In this document: positions 45,585-56,852 of the stretch, piece by piece
Position numbering within the stretch: position 1 is the first letter of the stretch
How the letters are laid out: each line of letters starts with the position of its first letter
NCBI GenBank assembly: GCA_020796225.1
Contig: CM036754.1
Coordinates: forward strand, 14,275,867-14,339,866
Length of the DNA: 64,000 bases
Reading direction: 5' to 3'
Source of the DNA: Arion vulgaris
Lineage: Eukaryota; Mollusca; Gastropoda; Stylommatophora; Arionidae
Position numbers and translations under genes: made by a program
The notes under the pieces: model-generated
The model's input: the letters and a program-made list of their open reading frames with translations, nothing else
Databases searched by the model: none
Told to the model about the DNA's origin: nothing

Positions 45585-46620
45585 TTGTTTGCACAACATA
45601 ACAGCTTGATTAGCAAATAAACTAACATCACTTATCAGTAATCCATAAATAAGTCGCAAGTTTGCACATCACCACAGCTTGATTAGCACATAAACTAAAC
45701 AGTATTACACAAATATATTTATCTACTACTGAATTTTGCTACTTTCCTTTTTGTGAAGAAGCAGCTTGCTGAACATTGCATTGATCATTCCTTATTTTCT
45801 ATAATTGTTGAGGAAAATGTTGGAACCGCAAACAAAGTATTTCTTTTTTGAGCTCCACAGATACATGCAGTACTGTCTAATGAGAATTTTAAATAGCTGG
45901 CAGTTACAATTTGTATGACAATCTCCTTCTGGTTTGTCGTTGCCAAGAACTTATCTTCATATTCAGATGATATCAGCTTTTAAACAACTAGATATGATAT
46001 GAAGCAGAGAACAGTGAGATCTTGTGATGGATACTTCAGTCCACCCCTATCTATTAAATGTGTGTAGTTAAATGAAACACCATTTTTTGCTACATTATGT
46101 CGAAGGCGATCAATAGTCTACATACCAACTTTTATTACATTATGTCGAAGGAGATCAATAGTCTACATGACAACTGTTGATACATTATATCGAAGGAGGT
46201 CAATAGTCTATGTGACAACTTTTGTTACATTATGTTGAAGAGATCAATAGTGATACAGGATAACATGGGAAAACAAAATGATGTGCTGCCAATCAATTTT
46301 CACAACACTATAACTTGATTAGCACATAAACTAAACAGTATTACACAAATATATTTATCTACTTCTGAATTTTGCTCCTTTCCTTTTTGTGAAGAAGCAG
46401 CTTGCTGAACATTGCATTGATCATTCCTTATTTTTCTATAATTGTTGAGGAAAATGTTGGAACCGCAGACAAAATATTTCTTTTTTGAGATCCGCAGACA
46501 CATACAGTACTATCTAATGAGAATTTCATGTAACTGGTATAATTATAGTTACAATTTATATGACAATCTCCTTATGGTTTGTCGTGGCTAAGAACTTATC
46601 TTCATATCCAGATGATATGA
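45585..46620. repeat. Direct repeat pair (about 310 bp) around a 54-bp tandem repeat
   Basis: About 45665-45975 and 46300-46615 are near-identical (AAACTAAACAGTATTACACA, GAAGAAGCAGCTTGCTGAAC, GAGGAAAATGTTGGAACCGC). Between them, 46085-46250 holds about 3.5 units of a 54-bp repeat with ACATTATGTCGAAGGAGATC. The offset is 636 bp, suggesting a local duplication. Confidence 0.85.
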
Positions 46621-46638
46621 GCACAGATCAGGTTCAAT

Positions 46639-46890
46639 TTAATATGTCATAAATGCAAAACACTGAGTGTTATTGCTATACCATTTTCTGTTATCTGGAG
46701 TTCTGACCAGATGCAACTGCTCAGCGAGGAATTGGAGTGTTTTCTCTGGCACAAAACTAGTGCTTGTTGTGGTGGATGATAAACTAATTGCTTCAACCAG
46801 ATTATCATGTGCCATTGTCATGTAATAGTCAATAGTTGGTGCTCTTCTAAATCTTTGCATGATTTGCATGGACAAGAGGTTCTCAACGTG
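46639..46890 (-). pseudogene. Unidentified coding-like fragment
   Basis: The minus strand is open between stops and reads HVENLLSMQIMQRFRRAPTI, DYYMTMAHDNLVEAI, then SFVPEKTLQFLAEQLHLVRT and PDNRKWYSNNTQCFAFMTY. Composition is protein-like and not repetitive. No acceptor or start is clear. It may be an exon or a transposon relic; I cannot name the family. Confidence 0.3.
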
Positions 46891-47084
46891 AAATCATCTC
46901 TCAATTTTCCCACTATTTGACAGCCAGTTAAAGGAACTCTTACCTATGGAAACTTCCTTTAGGTGAACAGTAAAAGACATGTCTTGATCTATTTTAATAC
47001 TGAGTCCTATAGCTGGTGCTTTCAACAATTATACAATATAACATGTTCCTTGTCTACATTTCGGTACACAACACTTTCTTCTTC

Positions 47085-47580
47085 TTCTTCTTCTTTTGTC
47101 GTCACACTGCTACCGGGTTGTTGCCCAGTGTCGTGGTTTTCTGTTTTTGTCTTGCGCTGTTCTGGTGGCTTGTGTGATTGTTATCTTTACTCTTTCACAG
47201 GATTCTGCTACGCCATCTAACCATCTTTTCCGTGGTCTTCCTCTTGCCTTCTTTCCCGATGTTCTGTCGTAGAAGACTATGTATACTGTGGAGTTTGAAT
47301 GCATTCTTATTAAGTGGCCAAACCACTTCATTCTTTGTTTATCTATGTAATTCAAGCACGGTTTTATGCCAACGTTCTTTCTTATGCTGATGTTGGTTAT
47401 TCTGTCTTTTCTTGTGTTGTTTGTAACTTTTTGCAGGCAACGCATTTCACATGTAGCTATTTTTGTGACTGCGCTTTGCTCAATGTCCATGTTTGGCTCT
47501 GGTAACACAAAGTAGGTATAAAAATGCTGTTGATCATCTGTTGCTTAGCTGCCTGTGAAATTTTTGGGTGCCTTAACAAT
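47085..47580 (-). mobile_element. RTE-like LINE 3' end with (GAA)n tail
   Basis: The minus strand encodes TKIATCEMRCLQKVTNNTRK, FINISIRKNVG-like text, YIDKQRMKWFGHLIRMHSN, KKARGRPRKRWLDGVAESCE and TAQDKNRKPRHWATTR, then a run of GAA (TTC on plus, 47079-47096). It is the better preserved copy of 28790-29285. Confidence 0.9.
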
Positions 47581-47619
47581 GGGTCTAGCTGGTAGGTTAC
47601 AGCATTAACACTTTTTAGG

Positions 47620-47935
47620 CATCGTTATTTTGTTATGTTTATTAAAGAAGGTTTTTGTTAAATTATACACATATAATTATAATCGTAATTTGATCTACAT
47701 TTTGGTACACATTACTTACTAGCTAGGCATCGTTATTTTGTTGTTATGTTTACAACACTGACAACAGTTATGTTTACTGAAGAAGGTACTTGTTAAATTA
47801 ACTTATATTATACATATATAATTACAATCGTAATTTGATCTACATTTTGGTACACAGCACTTACTAGGCATCGTTATTTTGTTGTTATGTTTACTAAAGA
47901 AATCCGTTTGAGTCGTATGTTTACTAAAATGTCCA
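47620..47935. repeat. About 130-bp repeat, 2.3 imperfect copies
   Basis: AGGCATCGTTATTTTGTTGT and AATCGTAATTTGATCTACAT blocks recur at about 47620, 47725 and 47870. Confidence 0.8.
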
Positions 47936-48204
47936 TATGTTTACTAAACACGTTTGAATAATCCATCTCACCCTCCATCTTGAAAAATATTGCGCGAAGG
48001 CCATTATTTACGATGGCCGCGCCAAGACCCTACTTCAACTTCACGTGTTGGCCCTGGCAACAGACTGCTGCATTGTTGTCTAGCAGGCAGGTAGGATCGA
48101 AGAGGAGTTATGATAAGATTAGGCAGATGCGCGTGTTATGAGGCAGATGCGCATGTAACGCGTATGAGGCATAAGTAAGCTCAATTGCGTGTGTTATGAG
48201 ATAT

Positions 48205-48655
48205 GATTGATTGATTGATTGGACCATCATCACTGCACACCGGTGAGTAAATATGTGTGCTTCGATCTCTTTCTTACACATGAAGATCTCAGCTGCAGTG
48301 CACAAACTGTGTAGCACCGGTAATTGTCCCCGATGTAAGTTTGAAGTAAGAGAGGATATTTTTGTAGGAATTTTATGTTTAATCTTTTCTAATGAATTTT
48401 GCCCGGAAAGTGGCTATCCAGTTTGCACTTCTCGATTTTGAACTGCCAATGGTTCTTTTACATGCTTAAATTGAACACGGACCTACATTTTATCGTCCGT
48501 CTCCAATAAGACTAGGAACTCAATCTCACCTTCACTGAGATCAGGGATCTCGAAAAATATCCAGATAGCTCCATGAGGGAGCGAACCTGGTACCTTTGGT
48601 CCGAGAGACGAACACCTAACTTCTACGTTACAGAGACCCCTGTTATGAGATATGT
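48205..48655 (-). mobile_element. tRNA-derived SINE (family E) with (AATC)n tail
   Basis: In minus orientation the head begins GGGGTCTCTGTAACGTAGAA, GTTAGGTGTTCG, then a B-box-like CCAGGTTCGCTCCC, a 350-bp body, and an (AATC)n tail (plus: GATTGATTGATTGATTG at 48207-48223). Homologous to 40095-40560. Confidence 0.75.
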
Positions 48656-48679
48656 CCCTACAATATACGAACAATATAT

Positions 48680-48942
48680 CTTCTTCTTCTTCTTCGAGCA
48701 CTCCATGTCAACCACTTGTCAACCACTCTGTGTGATTTGTATGTAATCTGAGCCTAAGAACGATTGTACGTTGTGCCAGTTATGCGCCTACAAGCAGGCC
48801 AGCACATCCGATTTCTGCGCTGCTTTTTATTTACTAGGGTAGCATCCCTAGGGCCTACATCAGTCACCTCTTACGACATGCATTGTAGGTTGCAGTGGTA
48901 CTATTCTTTGCTTCCATTGCGGGCCCTGGCACCCCACAGGTG
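48680..48942 (-). mobile_element. SINE family C, full-length copy
   Basis: 263 bp with a (TTC)n left end, near-identical to 34104-34371, flanked by GAACAATATAT (48669-48679) and GAACAATTTAT (48943-48953), one mismatch. Confidence 0.85.
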
Positions 48943-49064
48943 GAACAATTTATTAGAGTGGATGTATCTACAAGAGTCTCCTCAACGACGTCTAGAGATC
49001 AATAAACGATACAGAAGGACGAAAATGACCATTGATCGTACCCGAATTACCTGGTGCCGGAAAA

Positions 49065-49150
49065 AGTTGGTTAATGGCTGATGTTCCTGTTCTGCTAATG
49101 GCTGATGTTCCTGTTCTGCTAATGGCTGATGTTCCTGTTCTGCTACATAC
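49065..49150. repeat. 24-bp tandem repeat, 3 units
   Basis: TAATGGCTGATGTTCCTGTT + CTGC repeated about three times. Confidence 0.85.
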
Positions 49151-49429
49151 AAAGCAAACAGGGATAAATAACAATACAGCCTACTGACTGGTCATGTCAA
49201 TAAGGCGGATATAAACATAAATGTCCTGTGTCCAACTTTTCAGAGTCTCTTAAAGAGGAAAACGGAGTGAAAATAATGATGTTTCTCATAGAGTGTGGAT
49301 GCAAAAAGAGGATTTTCACCTAAACCAATCCATGTCAACTGCTAGATTGCAAGAACTTTGATTGAAGATTGGGTGGCCAGAAAAGAACAACACAACAAAT
49401 ATATGAGTAGGCTCATCAATCACCATCGA

Positions 49430-49530
49430 ACTGGTACGGTTAGTCGATGTTGGTGATATTGCGAAGGAGATCGGCGCACATATGGACATGTTCGGAGTGC
49501 AATGAAGATGTTACAAACTGAAACGGAGTG
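49430..49530 (+). mobile_element. LINE C-terminal zinc-knuckle fragment
   Basis: Encodes LRRRSAHIWTCSECNEDVTN, closely matching 28597-28690. Last part of the RNase H-bearing LINE family. Confidence 0.7.
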
Positions 49531-49619
49531 ACTACTCTAAATCTCTTTGAGACGACAAGAACGACACCGGTCTCAAAACGGCTGAAAATGTTATTATTGT
49601 TTGTTTGTTCTGTAAGTAA

Positions 49620-50115
49620 CTATCAAGTAGTAGCAAGTTCCTTGTGGAAAGTTGCTTTCATCACAGCCCGCCTGAAAAACTCTCCGTCTATTGCAAGTTC
49701 TCCCGCCTCTTCCAGCGTCCTGTTCACGGTTTCTTTGATGTCCTGCTGCCACCTTCGTCTTGGCTGTTCCCTGCCTCGTACTCCAGGAACCATGCATTCA
49801 ATTACCGTTTTCTCTAAACCACTTTGACATTTTAACGGGGCCAAAATATGTCATCTTCCAGGACATGATGTTATTAATGAGCCAATGCTCCTTGACATGG
49901 AGGTCTTCTAGGATGTCTTTGTTTTTTCACGTATATGTCCAGGATGTTCTAAGTACTGTTCTGTAACACTTTGTGGCAAAAACTTCAATTTTGTTCTTTA
50001 ATGTTTGTGTTATTGTCCATGATTAGCATCCATATGTTGCCACAGCGAATGTGCGTGTTCTCAGAAGTCTTACTGTTGTTTCTTTGCTTGTGTCGTGCCA
50101 TAGTTTCTTCATGCT
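49620..50115 (-). mobile_element. LINE 3' end
   Basis: The minus strand encodes KMSKWFREN / CQSGLEKTVIECMVPGVR, GREQPRRRWQQDIKETVNRT and LAIDGEFFRRAVMKATFHK. Reverse-oriented relative of 7385-7850; upstream parts (VATYGC.S..D) are recognisable to about 50115. Confidence 0.85.
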
Positions 50116-51200
50116 GACCACTCTCTGTAAGTAACTAAAGCTTCTTTAAGCCGCGGAACGCTTTTTTTCAATCGTGCCTTTTTAGTTCTATAAGAGCGTG
50201 TAGGCCAGTAAGCATAAAAACGCCTTCCATAGAACTGGACTTTATATATATATCATATCATTTGATATCTCTACTGCCAACAATTATTGTTTATTCAGTT
50301 TTTCTTTGACCGTACACGAGTACACGATTCGTGCGAATAAATGACGAAAAACAAAAAGTGATCACATGATATTGATAATGTCGTCTGTCAAGTTGGACTC
50401 TCGGCTTACAAATAAAAGTGTACAATTATTCCAAACTCGGAACGGACTTTTCTTACTCAAACTCAACCACGTATTTACATTAAAGTTTGTTGTATGATTT
50501 TTAGTATCAGTTAGATCTGACCTACGCTACGTGCGTGTGTTCGTTGGGTAATCCAAGTGATTGTACTGAACTGTGTTAACTTGTTAGTTTTTATTACTAT
50601 TATTAGTGTTAGGCACCGGGTGGTTAATTACGGTTAGTAATAATATAATGTATTAAATAACAAATAAATATGGCAACAAAATTAAAACGTGAGAGAAACT
50701 ATTCAGCTGTCGTATGAAATATAACTTGACGTCCTCCAAGAAGATGCGTGTCTTAGACATGTTTAATTAATTGTTTGTTTACTTATCATACTTATGAACT
50801 TATGACAATTCCATCATCCATGATAGATGGTGTAATTTTTGTCAAGTCACTTTTTATCCAGTCAGTCCAGTATTGATTATTTTTGCGATATGTTTACATA
50901 TGTAACTTATTCTGCTACTATTTCTGTCACTCGGCCTCCGCGAGTCCTGTAATCGAAACAGTAGGAAAGTCTGGAAAGTGCCAATACAATACATTGAGTC
51001 TGTAACTGTCAATGATGGTGTACAAATCATTGCTGTTTTAGTATAATTTAGTGTAAAAACTTGTCAATATGCCAAGATTCATGTCCCCAGTTATTGGAGA
51101 TGTGCTTAAACTAACCAGGAAGATTAAAATCGACTCTTATGAGATTACTTTTCACAAGTTAATGTAATAACTAGAAATAAATTATATAATTGTACAAATC
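50116..51200. other. No recognisable gene
   Basis: AT-rich sequence with no motif-bearing frame, terminal repeats or direct duplications that I can see. Confidence 0.45.
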
Positions 51201-51204
51201 AATA

Positions 51205-52312
51205 TTAGAATTATAGCCTTCATAGACCAAGAGAAGGCATTTGATAGGGTTAACAGAGACATATTATGGGATGTTCTTGAAAACTACGGAATAAAAGGAA
51301 CACTGCTAGACTGTGTTAGAGCCATATATATAGAAAGTGAAAGTGCCATACGAACAAGTGCCGGACTCACAAATTGGTTTCCAGTAACATCAGGAGTACG
51401 GCAAGGATGTGTTTTATCACCTCTCCTCTTTATTATATACATGGATAGTATCACCAAAATAGATGAAGCATCACTCAACGCAGACCAACAAAATGAACTG
51501 CTCTTTGCTGACGACCAGTGTATATTCCATAATAATATTGAACAGCTTCAAGAACACATAAACTTACTCAACATTAGCTGCCTCAAATACAACATGAAGA
51601 TCAATATTCAAAAGACAGAAGTCATGACTATAAGCAGAGAACATAAAGATATCAACATAAAAATAAATGACCAAACGCTAAAGCAGGTGAGAGAATTCAA
51701 ATACCTTGGAAGTATCTTCACATCTGATAGTAAACTGGACAGAGATCGAAACTAGAATCCAGCAAGCCAACAACATTACATACCAGCTTACCCCAATTTT
51801 GAAACACCCAGCTATTCCAGTAGTGACTAAAAGACAGATTATAAATTCAATCTTTATACCAACACTGTGCTACCAGAGCCAAACATGGGCACTGACAAAA
51901 GAACAAGAAAGGAAAATTATCACATGCGAAATGAGATGCTTGAGGAAAGCAGTAAATAAAACAAGAAGAGACCATATAAGAAATGAGGACATTAGAAGAA
52001 CAGTCGGAACAACACCTGCTATTAGATTTATTGAAAAACAGAGACTCAAATGGTTTGGCCACTTGGTCAGAATGAACCCGAATACACCAGTTGCAAGAGC
52101 GTACAACCTGAAAATGGAATCATCAAGAGGAAAGGGCAGACCAAGAAAAAGATAGGTTGATGGAGTTACAGACATCTTAAAACTCCACAATACCACACCA
52201 TATCAAGCGACCGAGCGTGCATTATCTCCGAAACCGATCATCAGTTAAACCTGCTACGCCTAGCGGCAAAAAAGCAGAGAAGGATAAAAGAAGAAAGAGA
52301 AGAATATTAGAA
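51205..52312 (+). mobile_element. RTE-like LINE, RT 3' half nearly intact
   Basis: Reads IALIDQEKAFDRVNRDILWD (motif A), TSGVRQGCVLSPLLFIIYMD (motif B), LLFADDQCIFHNNI (motif C, catalytic DD), YNMKINIQKTEVMTIS, FKYLGSIFTSDSKLDRD; after one frameshift near 51755 it continues IINSIFIPTLCYQSQTWALT, KWFGHLVRMNPNTP and KGRPRKR. It is 5'-truncated (no endonuclease). It is the best preserved RTE-like copy in the window, ending about 130 bases before TECPR2 exon 1. Confidence 0.92.
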
Positions 52313-52454
52313 TTATTATAGAAATCAGTGTTGAATTATTATCTGTTACTTTACTTTCTCCATGTATTATATATATATAGGTTTTCATTTGTGGCATCAG
52401 TGTGATGTCAGTTGACTGACCACACATGTCCTTGTTATTCATAAAATAAGAACA

Positions 52455-52718
52455 ATGTCGGCAGATGTCAGTTTACCTGCATTGAAGTCAGTGTTTGAGA
52501 TGGGGACCAGTCAACCAGGAGATTTAAAGGAATTTGACAAACTAGATTTACTTTTGTCTCATATTCCTAAAAAAGCTCAGCACGGTCTACTGGTATCATG
52601 CGACCTGATTCTTACATGCATTGATGCCAATAGTTCTTACATCGTCCTAGGCACAAATGTGGGTGTTATATTTCTGTGGTCACGCAAAGATCAGACTATC
52701 CAGCGACTCAAGTCTGCA
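52455..52718 (+). CDS. TECPR2: TECPR2 exon 1 (N terminus)
   Basis: TECPR2 is a large WD-repeat and tectonin-repeat protein that binds ATG8/LC3 proteins and supports autophagy and COPII-dependent ER export; human loss causes a hereditary neuropathy (family knowledge). This exon encodes 88 residues from ATG (AACAATGTCG): LKEFDKLDLLLSHIPKKAQ, then LLVSCDLILTCIDANSSYIV, LGTNVGVIFLWSRKDQTIQR, LKSA. This is the first blade of the N-terminal beta-propeller, matching the vertebrate pattern ALDTNGDYIAVGSSIGMLYL. The donor GCA|GTAAGT is phase 0. The next exon is 7.2 kb away because intron 1 is filled with transposons. Confidence 0.88.
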
Positions 52719-53310
52719 GTAAGTTACATTTCACACATATTTTTCACTGTTTAACTCTTTACATACCATGTATGTTATCAAGATCTGACTGCAATTGTTT
52801 TGGGGGCAGAAACATTTTGTCACATAAATATTTTGTGTTTGTATTGTTTGCAGTAGATATCGCATACTATATATTATTCAATTTACTATTTGAAAGATAA
52901 TTGGGTGATGCATATGCAATCTTAATTATATTTTTTCTTTAAATAAGAGCCGCAAAAATGGGAGTGAAAGGAAATAAGAAATACATAAATTACAGGTTAA
53001 TCAAAATATACAAATTTTGAATGACTCCAATCCTGTTTATTACCATAATAAATTGCTTGTAATATTTGTTCCATATCATTATTTTTTTTTTAAAACTCCT
53101 ATTGGCACAGTTTTAGTACAGGGAATATATTTTTATTTGAACACAGTCTATCTCTCAAGCATCATGTTGAACAGACCATGTTACATTGCAAGTGTGGTCT
53201 TACAGCTAGCTAGGTTATGGTTGATGTACACAATGAGCAGCTGTTACTTGTCTTTCTGTTCCATCAACTTATTATGTCCATGGTAGATTATAGACCTGAC
53301 ATCCTCATGA
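52719..53310 (+). mobile_element. TECPR2 intron 1 start, with LINE RT relic 53140-53310
   Basis: 53140-53310 aligns at DNA level to 1660-1830 of the RT-RNase H LINE (CTATCT.TCAA.CA.CAT.TTGAACAGAC, GTAGATTA..GAC). TTAACTCTTTACATA at 52754 resembles the end of the TTAA-flanked MITE. Confidence 0.6.
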
Positions 53311-53319
53311 TATCAGAAC

Positions 53320-55140
53320 GATTCCCAGACATTTGCACATTTGATATTAGCACAATGACGGTTGCGTATCTCACATTAGCCCATTTGACGGAAGCACATA
53401 TAGACAGTTGTACATATAGACGATTGAACATTTTACAGAACATAGAGAACTAAACATAGACAAATATAATGTTGTTTTATTAGTTTAATATGAGATGAAG
53501 CACGGTAAATCTGAAGTGGAGATGTAAAATGTAGCAAACTATCCTGAATATTGTCGCATTGACAGGAATTTACGTTTTTGCCATAGATCTGTTGTGAAAC
53601 TGAAACTAACATTGTCGCATTGATAGGAATTTACGTTTTCGCAACTAGATTTAGTGTGAAACTGAAACTAACATTGTTGTTTGTTATTGATCATAGTGGT
53701 TTCTGTGACAATCACTTGCCTAGTTAAACAAATTAGCAATGTTGATGAGTTATAGTTTGTTAAATGCTAGAAAAATAAGTTACTTATCTTTAATTCAGCA
53801 ACTGATTTCTGGGACAAGGCTATAATTTGTTGTTCGAGATACAATGGTTTGTTTACTCTACTCTATTGTAGTTGTTAGATCTTGTTTATTTCTACGTTTT
53901 TGTGATTTTCTAGTAGAATGTAAATGAATGTTATTACAGGTTGTCTGATTGTTCAAATTATTTATTTATTCATTTCTGCTAACAATTATATTTGTTTCTA
54001 TTGTTTGCCAAGTCCTGTAGAAAGTGACCAGTCATACGACAGCCTTGACAGTGATCCAGAGGATATATTCCCTTTTTTCGACCAGCAAGGCACCCTAGTC
54101 TTGTCTTTTTCATCTCACAGTATGGAAAAAGATGTGATTGATAAGTGTATTATGACATATTTTAATGTATGCTAAATGAACACTGTGTGCTCATGTTATT
54201 CACAGGGCCCTAGCTGCTTTTCCATGCATTTTATAAAGTAGCCCTAAAATTTTTGTATGTGAATTCCTAGTAATCATTGTATCTGCACTAAAATAATATC
54301 ACAACCTTCTTTTATTCATCTACAGTCAGTTTCTTCAAGCTTTATTTTGGCACATAATTGTTGCAGCAGATGTACACTTTTACAAACCAGCAAGCAGCTG
54401 CAACAGGGCACACAATCCCGAGGGGACCAATATATACACAGACGGATCATCAGACACGACAGGGAGAAAAGGAGGGGCCAGAACCATCATCATACTCCAA
54501 GCCAGCAGGACACTAAAAATTCAAGTGCCACTGGAGAACTCTCAACAAATTTTAGAGCTGAACAACAGGCAATTGTGGACACCTCAAAAATACTGCAGCA
54601 AAGAAACATCCAAAACAACAAACTTGTCTTCCTTTACGACTGCTTGTCAGTTCTGCAGACAAAATAAAAATTTTAAGAGAACCACAAGATAATATGGAAA
54701 GAGAGCTGACACAACAGTGTGCATACCAGACAGAAACTTCAACTGACATAGCTTCATAGAGGCAACCCATCTCATGGTTTAGATGAGCATACGAAACTGA
54801 ACACAAAGAAGATACAGTTTTGGTTCAGGATGTCAACATGCTGTTTGATCTTGTTCATTTTGGTGTTTTTGTGTATTATTTGAATTTGCCTCTTGTTATT
54901 TTATCCATATGTGATAAAGAGCAGTGGTAGAGAACACAACCTTGTCTGACACCTGTAATGGAGAACCAGTCGGTCATTCCTTCTGTTGTTCTTGCTGTAC
55001 TCTGGCTATCTTGAAATAGGGCCATGATATTACCTAATAGTTGTCACTGGATGCCATATTCTTCCAGGATTTTGTTGTACCCACTTTTCCCCTGATCGCA
55101 ACTGGTCTCTTCTTGTTACCCCCAGCATTCTAATCACTTA
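53320..55140 (+). repeat. Left terminal inverted repeat of the MULE
   Basis: About 1.82 kb, mirrored at 56853-58681. In order it holds a coding-like segment (53999-54175: PVESDQSYDSLDSDPEDIFP), an RNase H fragment on the plus strand (54370-54670: NIYTDGSSDTTGRKGGA, RAEQQAI, FLYDCLSVLQ) and an RT fragment on the minus strand (about 54850-55140, VRQGC region). The arms differ by scattered substitutions and a 77-bp tandem duplication present only in the right arm. Confidence 0.9.
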
Positions 55141-55226
55141 GATGTTCCCAGTAACACATTATTGATATTTATACCACGGTATTGATTATTATATTTTTTA
55201 ATGTTCTTTTTATTTTTAGAGTCGAG

Positions 55227-55990
55227 ATGGAGTTTTCAACAAATCAGAAAGGAAATACTGTTTTGACGTATCTTGGTTTTGAGTACAACAAATTTAAAGA
55301 AAATAAAACAACTGGTGTGATAACTTGGAGATGTAGAGAGTGTAAATCCAGCCGCTGAAAGGCTTTTGCCAAAACAAATGATGGCAATATTGTAGAAGCA
55401 CCATCCTCACACTCTCACGATTCCTGCCCACAATAGGCCCAAGCAAACATTGCAATGAGAAAAATGAAAGAGTTTATAAAGCATGTTGGCGCCACTGCGA
55501 GAAATGTGATTGGCATGAATAGTGTGGTTTTAGCCTTTATAAAAGGCTAGGCCTATGTGCCAAGCAATGAGGTTAGACCTGTATTTGCTCTCCTTGCAGA
55601 GTCCTTTCCAGATGAAGAGAGGGACAATGCAATTTTGACATACTTCTTCTCCACCTACATTGAAGGTGGCGCTGGGAGAGATCCCCAATTCCCGTAAAGA
55701 GTTTGGAATCGCTGTGAAGCTTCGGCTGTAAGGTCTCCAAAAACAACTAACTGCTGTGAAGGCTTTCATAATGCACTGAACTCTATTTTCTCATTGTAGC
55801 CATCCAAGTATCTGGTTGTTGTTGGATGGGCTTGAAAGAGATCTGGCATGTCACAAGCTTACATTGGAAAAACTAGAGTAGGACCCCCAGAGGTCAAGAA
55901 GAAGAAGTATGAAGCTCTGCATCAGCAAGTTGCTTACGTTGTGCATGGCTATGCAGAGGAGCAAGATAAGCTTAGTTTTTTTTTTAGGCG
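55227..55990 (+). pseudogene. MULE-type transposase remnant with FLYWCH finger
   Basis: Starts EFSTNQKGNTVLTYLGFEYN, KFKENKTTGVITWRCRECKS, then a TGA where Cys is expected, KAFAKTNDGN and SSHSHDSC: a FLYWCH zinc finger. Next come VRPVFALLAESFPDEERDNA and YFFSTYIEGGAGRDPQFP, then in another frame WNRCEASAVRSPKTTNCCEG and FHNALNSIFS. The TTNCCEGFH block corresponds to the TNNxxEGWH motif that follows the catalytic core in MULE transposases. The DDE core itself is missing, so it is inactive. A TTTTTATTTTTAG acceptor-like site precedes the ATG. Confidence 0.75.
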
Positions 55991-56282
55991 GATGGCAAAT
56001 TTGCAGTAATTTTCAGCAAAGTTCATTTCAGGGTCTACCTACCTAGGCCATCTTCACTTTCTTGAACCCTTTGCATCCCGCTTCAATGTCTGCTCAGTGG
56101 CATCTGTTTTATAATACCCCTTGACTTTTGCATTTTAAAATGCAATGTGAACTATGCTGATGCAAACCTTTTCAAAATCAAGCAAATCTTTATATATCTT
56201 GATTGTTTTTATGCTGCTATAGATGATATCTGTTTTTATTTGTATATCTTGATTGTTTTTATAAAATTAAAGATTATTAACC

Positions 56283-56405
56283 ATTAAACATTGTTATGTT
56301 TTTGTTATTTGAACCTTTTTGATGACTTGCTCTATTACCAGCAACCTTTTTGATGACTTGCTCTATTACCAGCAACCTTTTTTGATGACCCGCTCTATTA
56401 CCAAC
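56283..56405. repeat. 31-bp tandem repeat inside the MULE
   Basis: Three units of AACCTTTTTGATGACTTGCT + CTATTACCAGC. It lies downstream of the transposase remnant. Confidence 0.85.
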
Positions 56406-56489
56406 AACATTGAAACTAAGCATATAATATGGTTGGAAAGAACCAAAAAAAGGATCAAGAATAGCAACAATTGTTTTTATTACATTCTC

Positions 56490-56852
56490 ATTTAGAATAA
56501 ACAGCGACAAAACCAAAGTACTGACATTCGCTATAGAGGAAAACGACTACCAATATCTCCACCAATCGTCCATCACAAGTCATAGACTTTACATACCTAG
56601 GGAGCTCCATCACAAGTCATAGACTTGACGTACCTAGGGAGCATTTTTTGCTGCAAAAGGAAGAATATCTAATGAAATTCAACACAGATGCAGCAAATCA
56701 TATGATAGGACAAATGGTGCCTATTTAAAAATGCAAACATAAACACAAAAATAACAATGTTCAACACAATCTTTCTCCCAATATTTTGCTGTCAGTGTCA
56801 AATCTGGATGTTGACATTAAGTGACAGAAGAAAACTAGTCACAACAGAGGTG
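56490..56852 (+). mobile_element. RTE-like LINE fragment inside the MULE spacer
   Basis: Reads NSDKTKVLTFAIEEN, a LPIFCCQCQIW-like block and KLVTTEVK before the right arm begins. It is the same family as 25205-26000. The order of RT pieces across the arm junction is not collinear with an intact RT, so it is rearranged. Confidence 0.7.

Noticed and set aside
52455..52718. HPS5 as the identity of the WD-repeat gene
   Set aside because: The N terminus is vaguely similar in layout, but exons 2-4 match TECPR2 block by block (NGMKLYSGD, IIQLDYKHKILLIS).
53924..54175. Acidic segment as a TECPR2 exon
   Set aside because: It is duplicated in inverted arms of a transposon, and TECPR2 exon 1 joins 59962 in the same phase without it.
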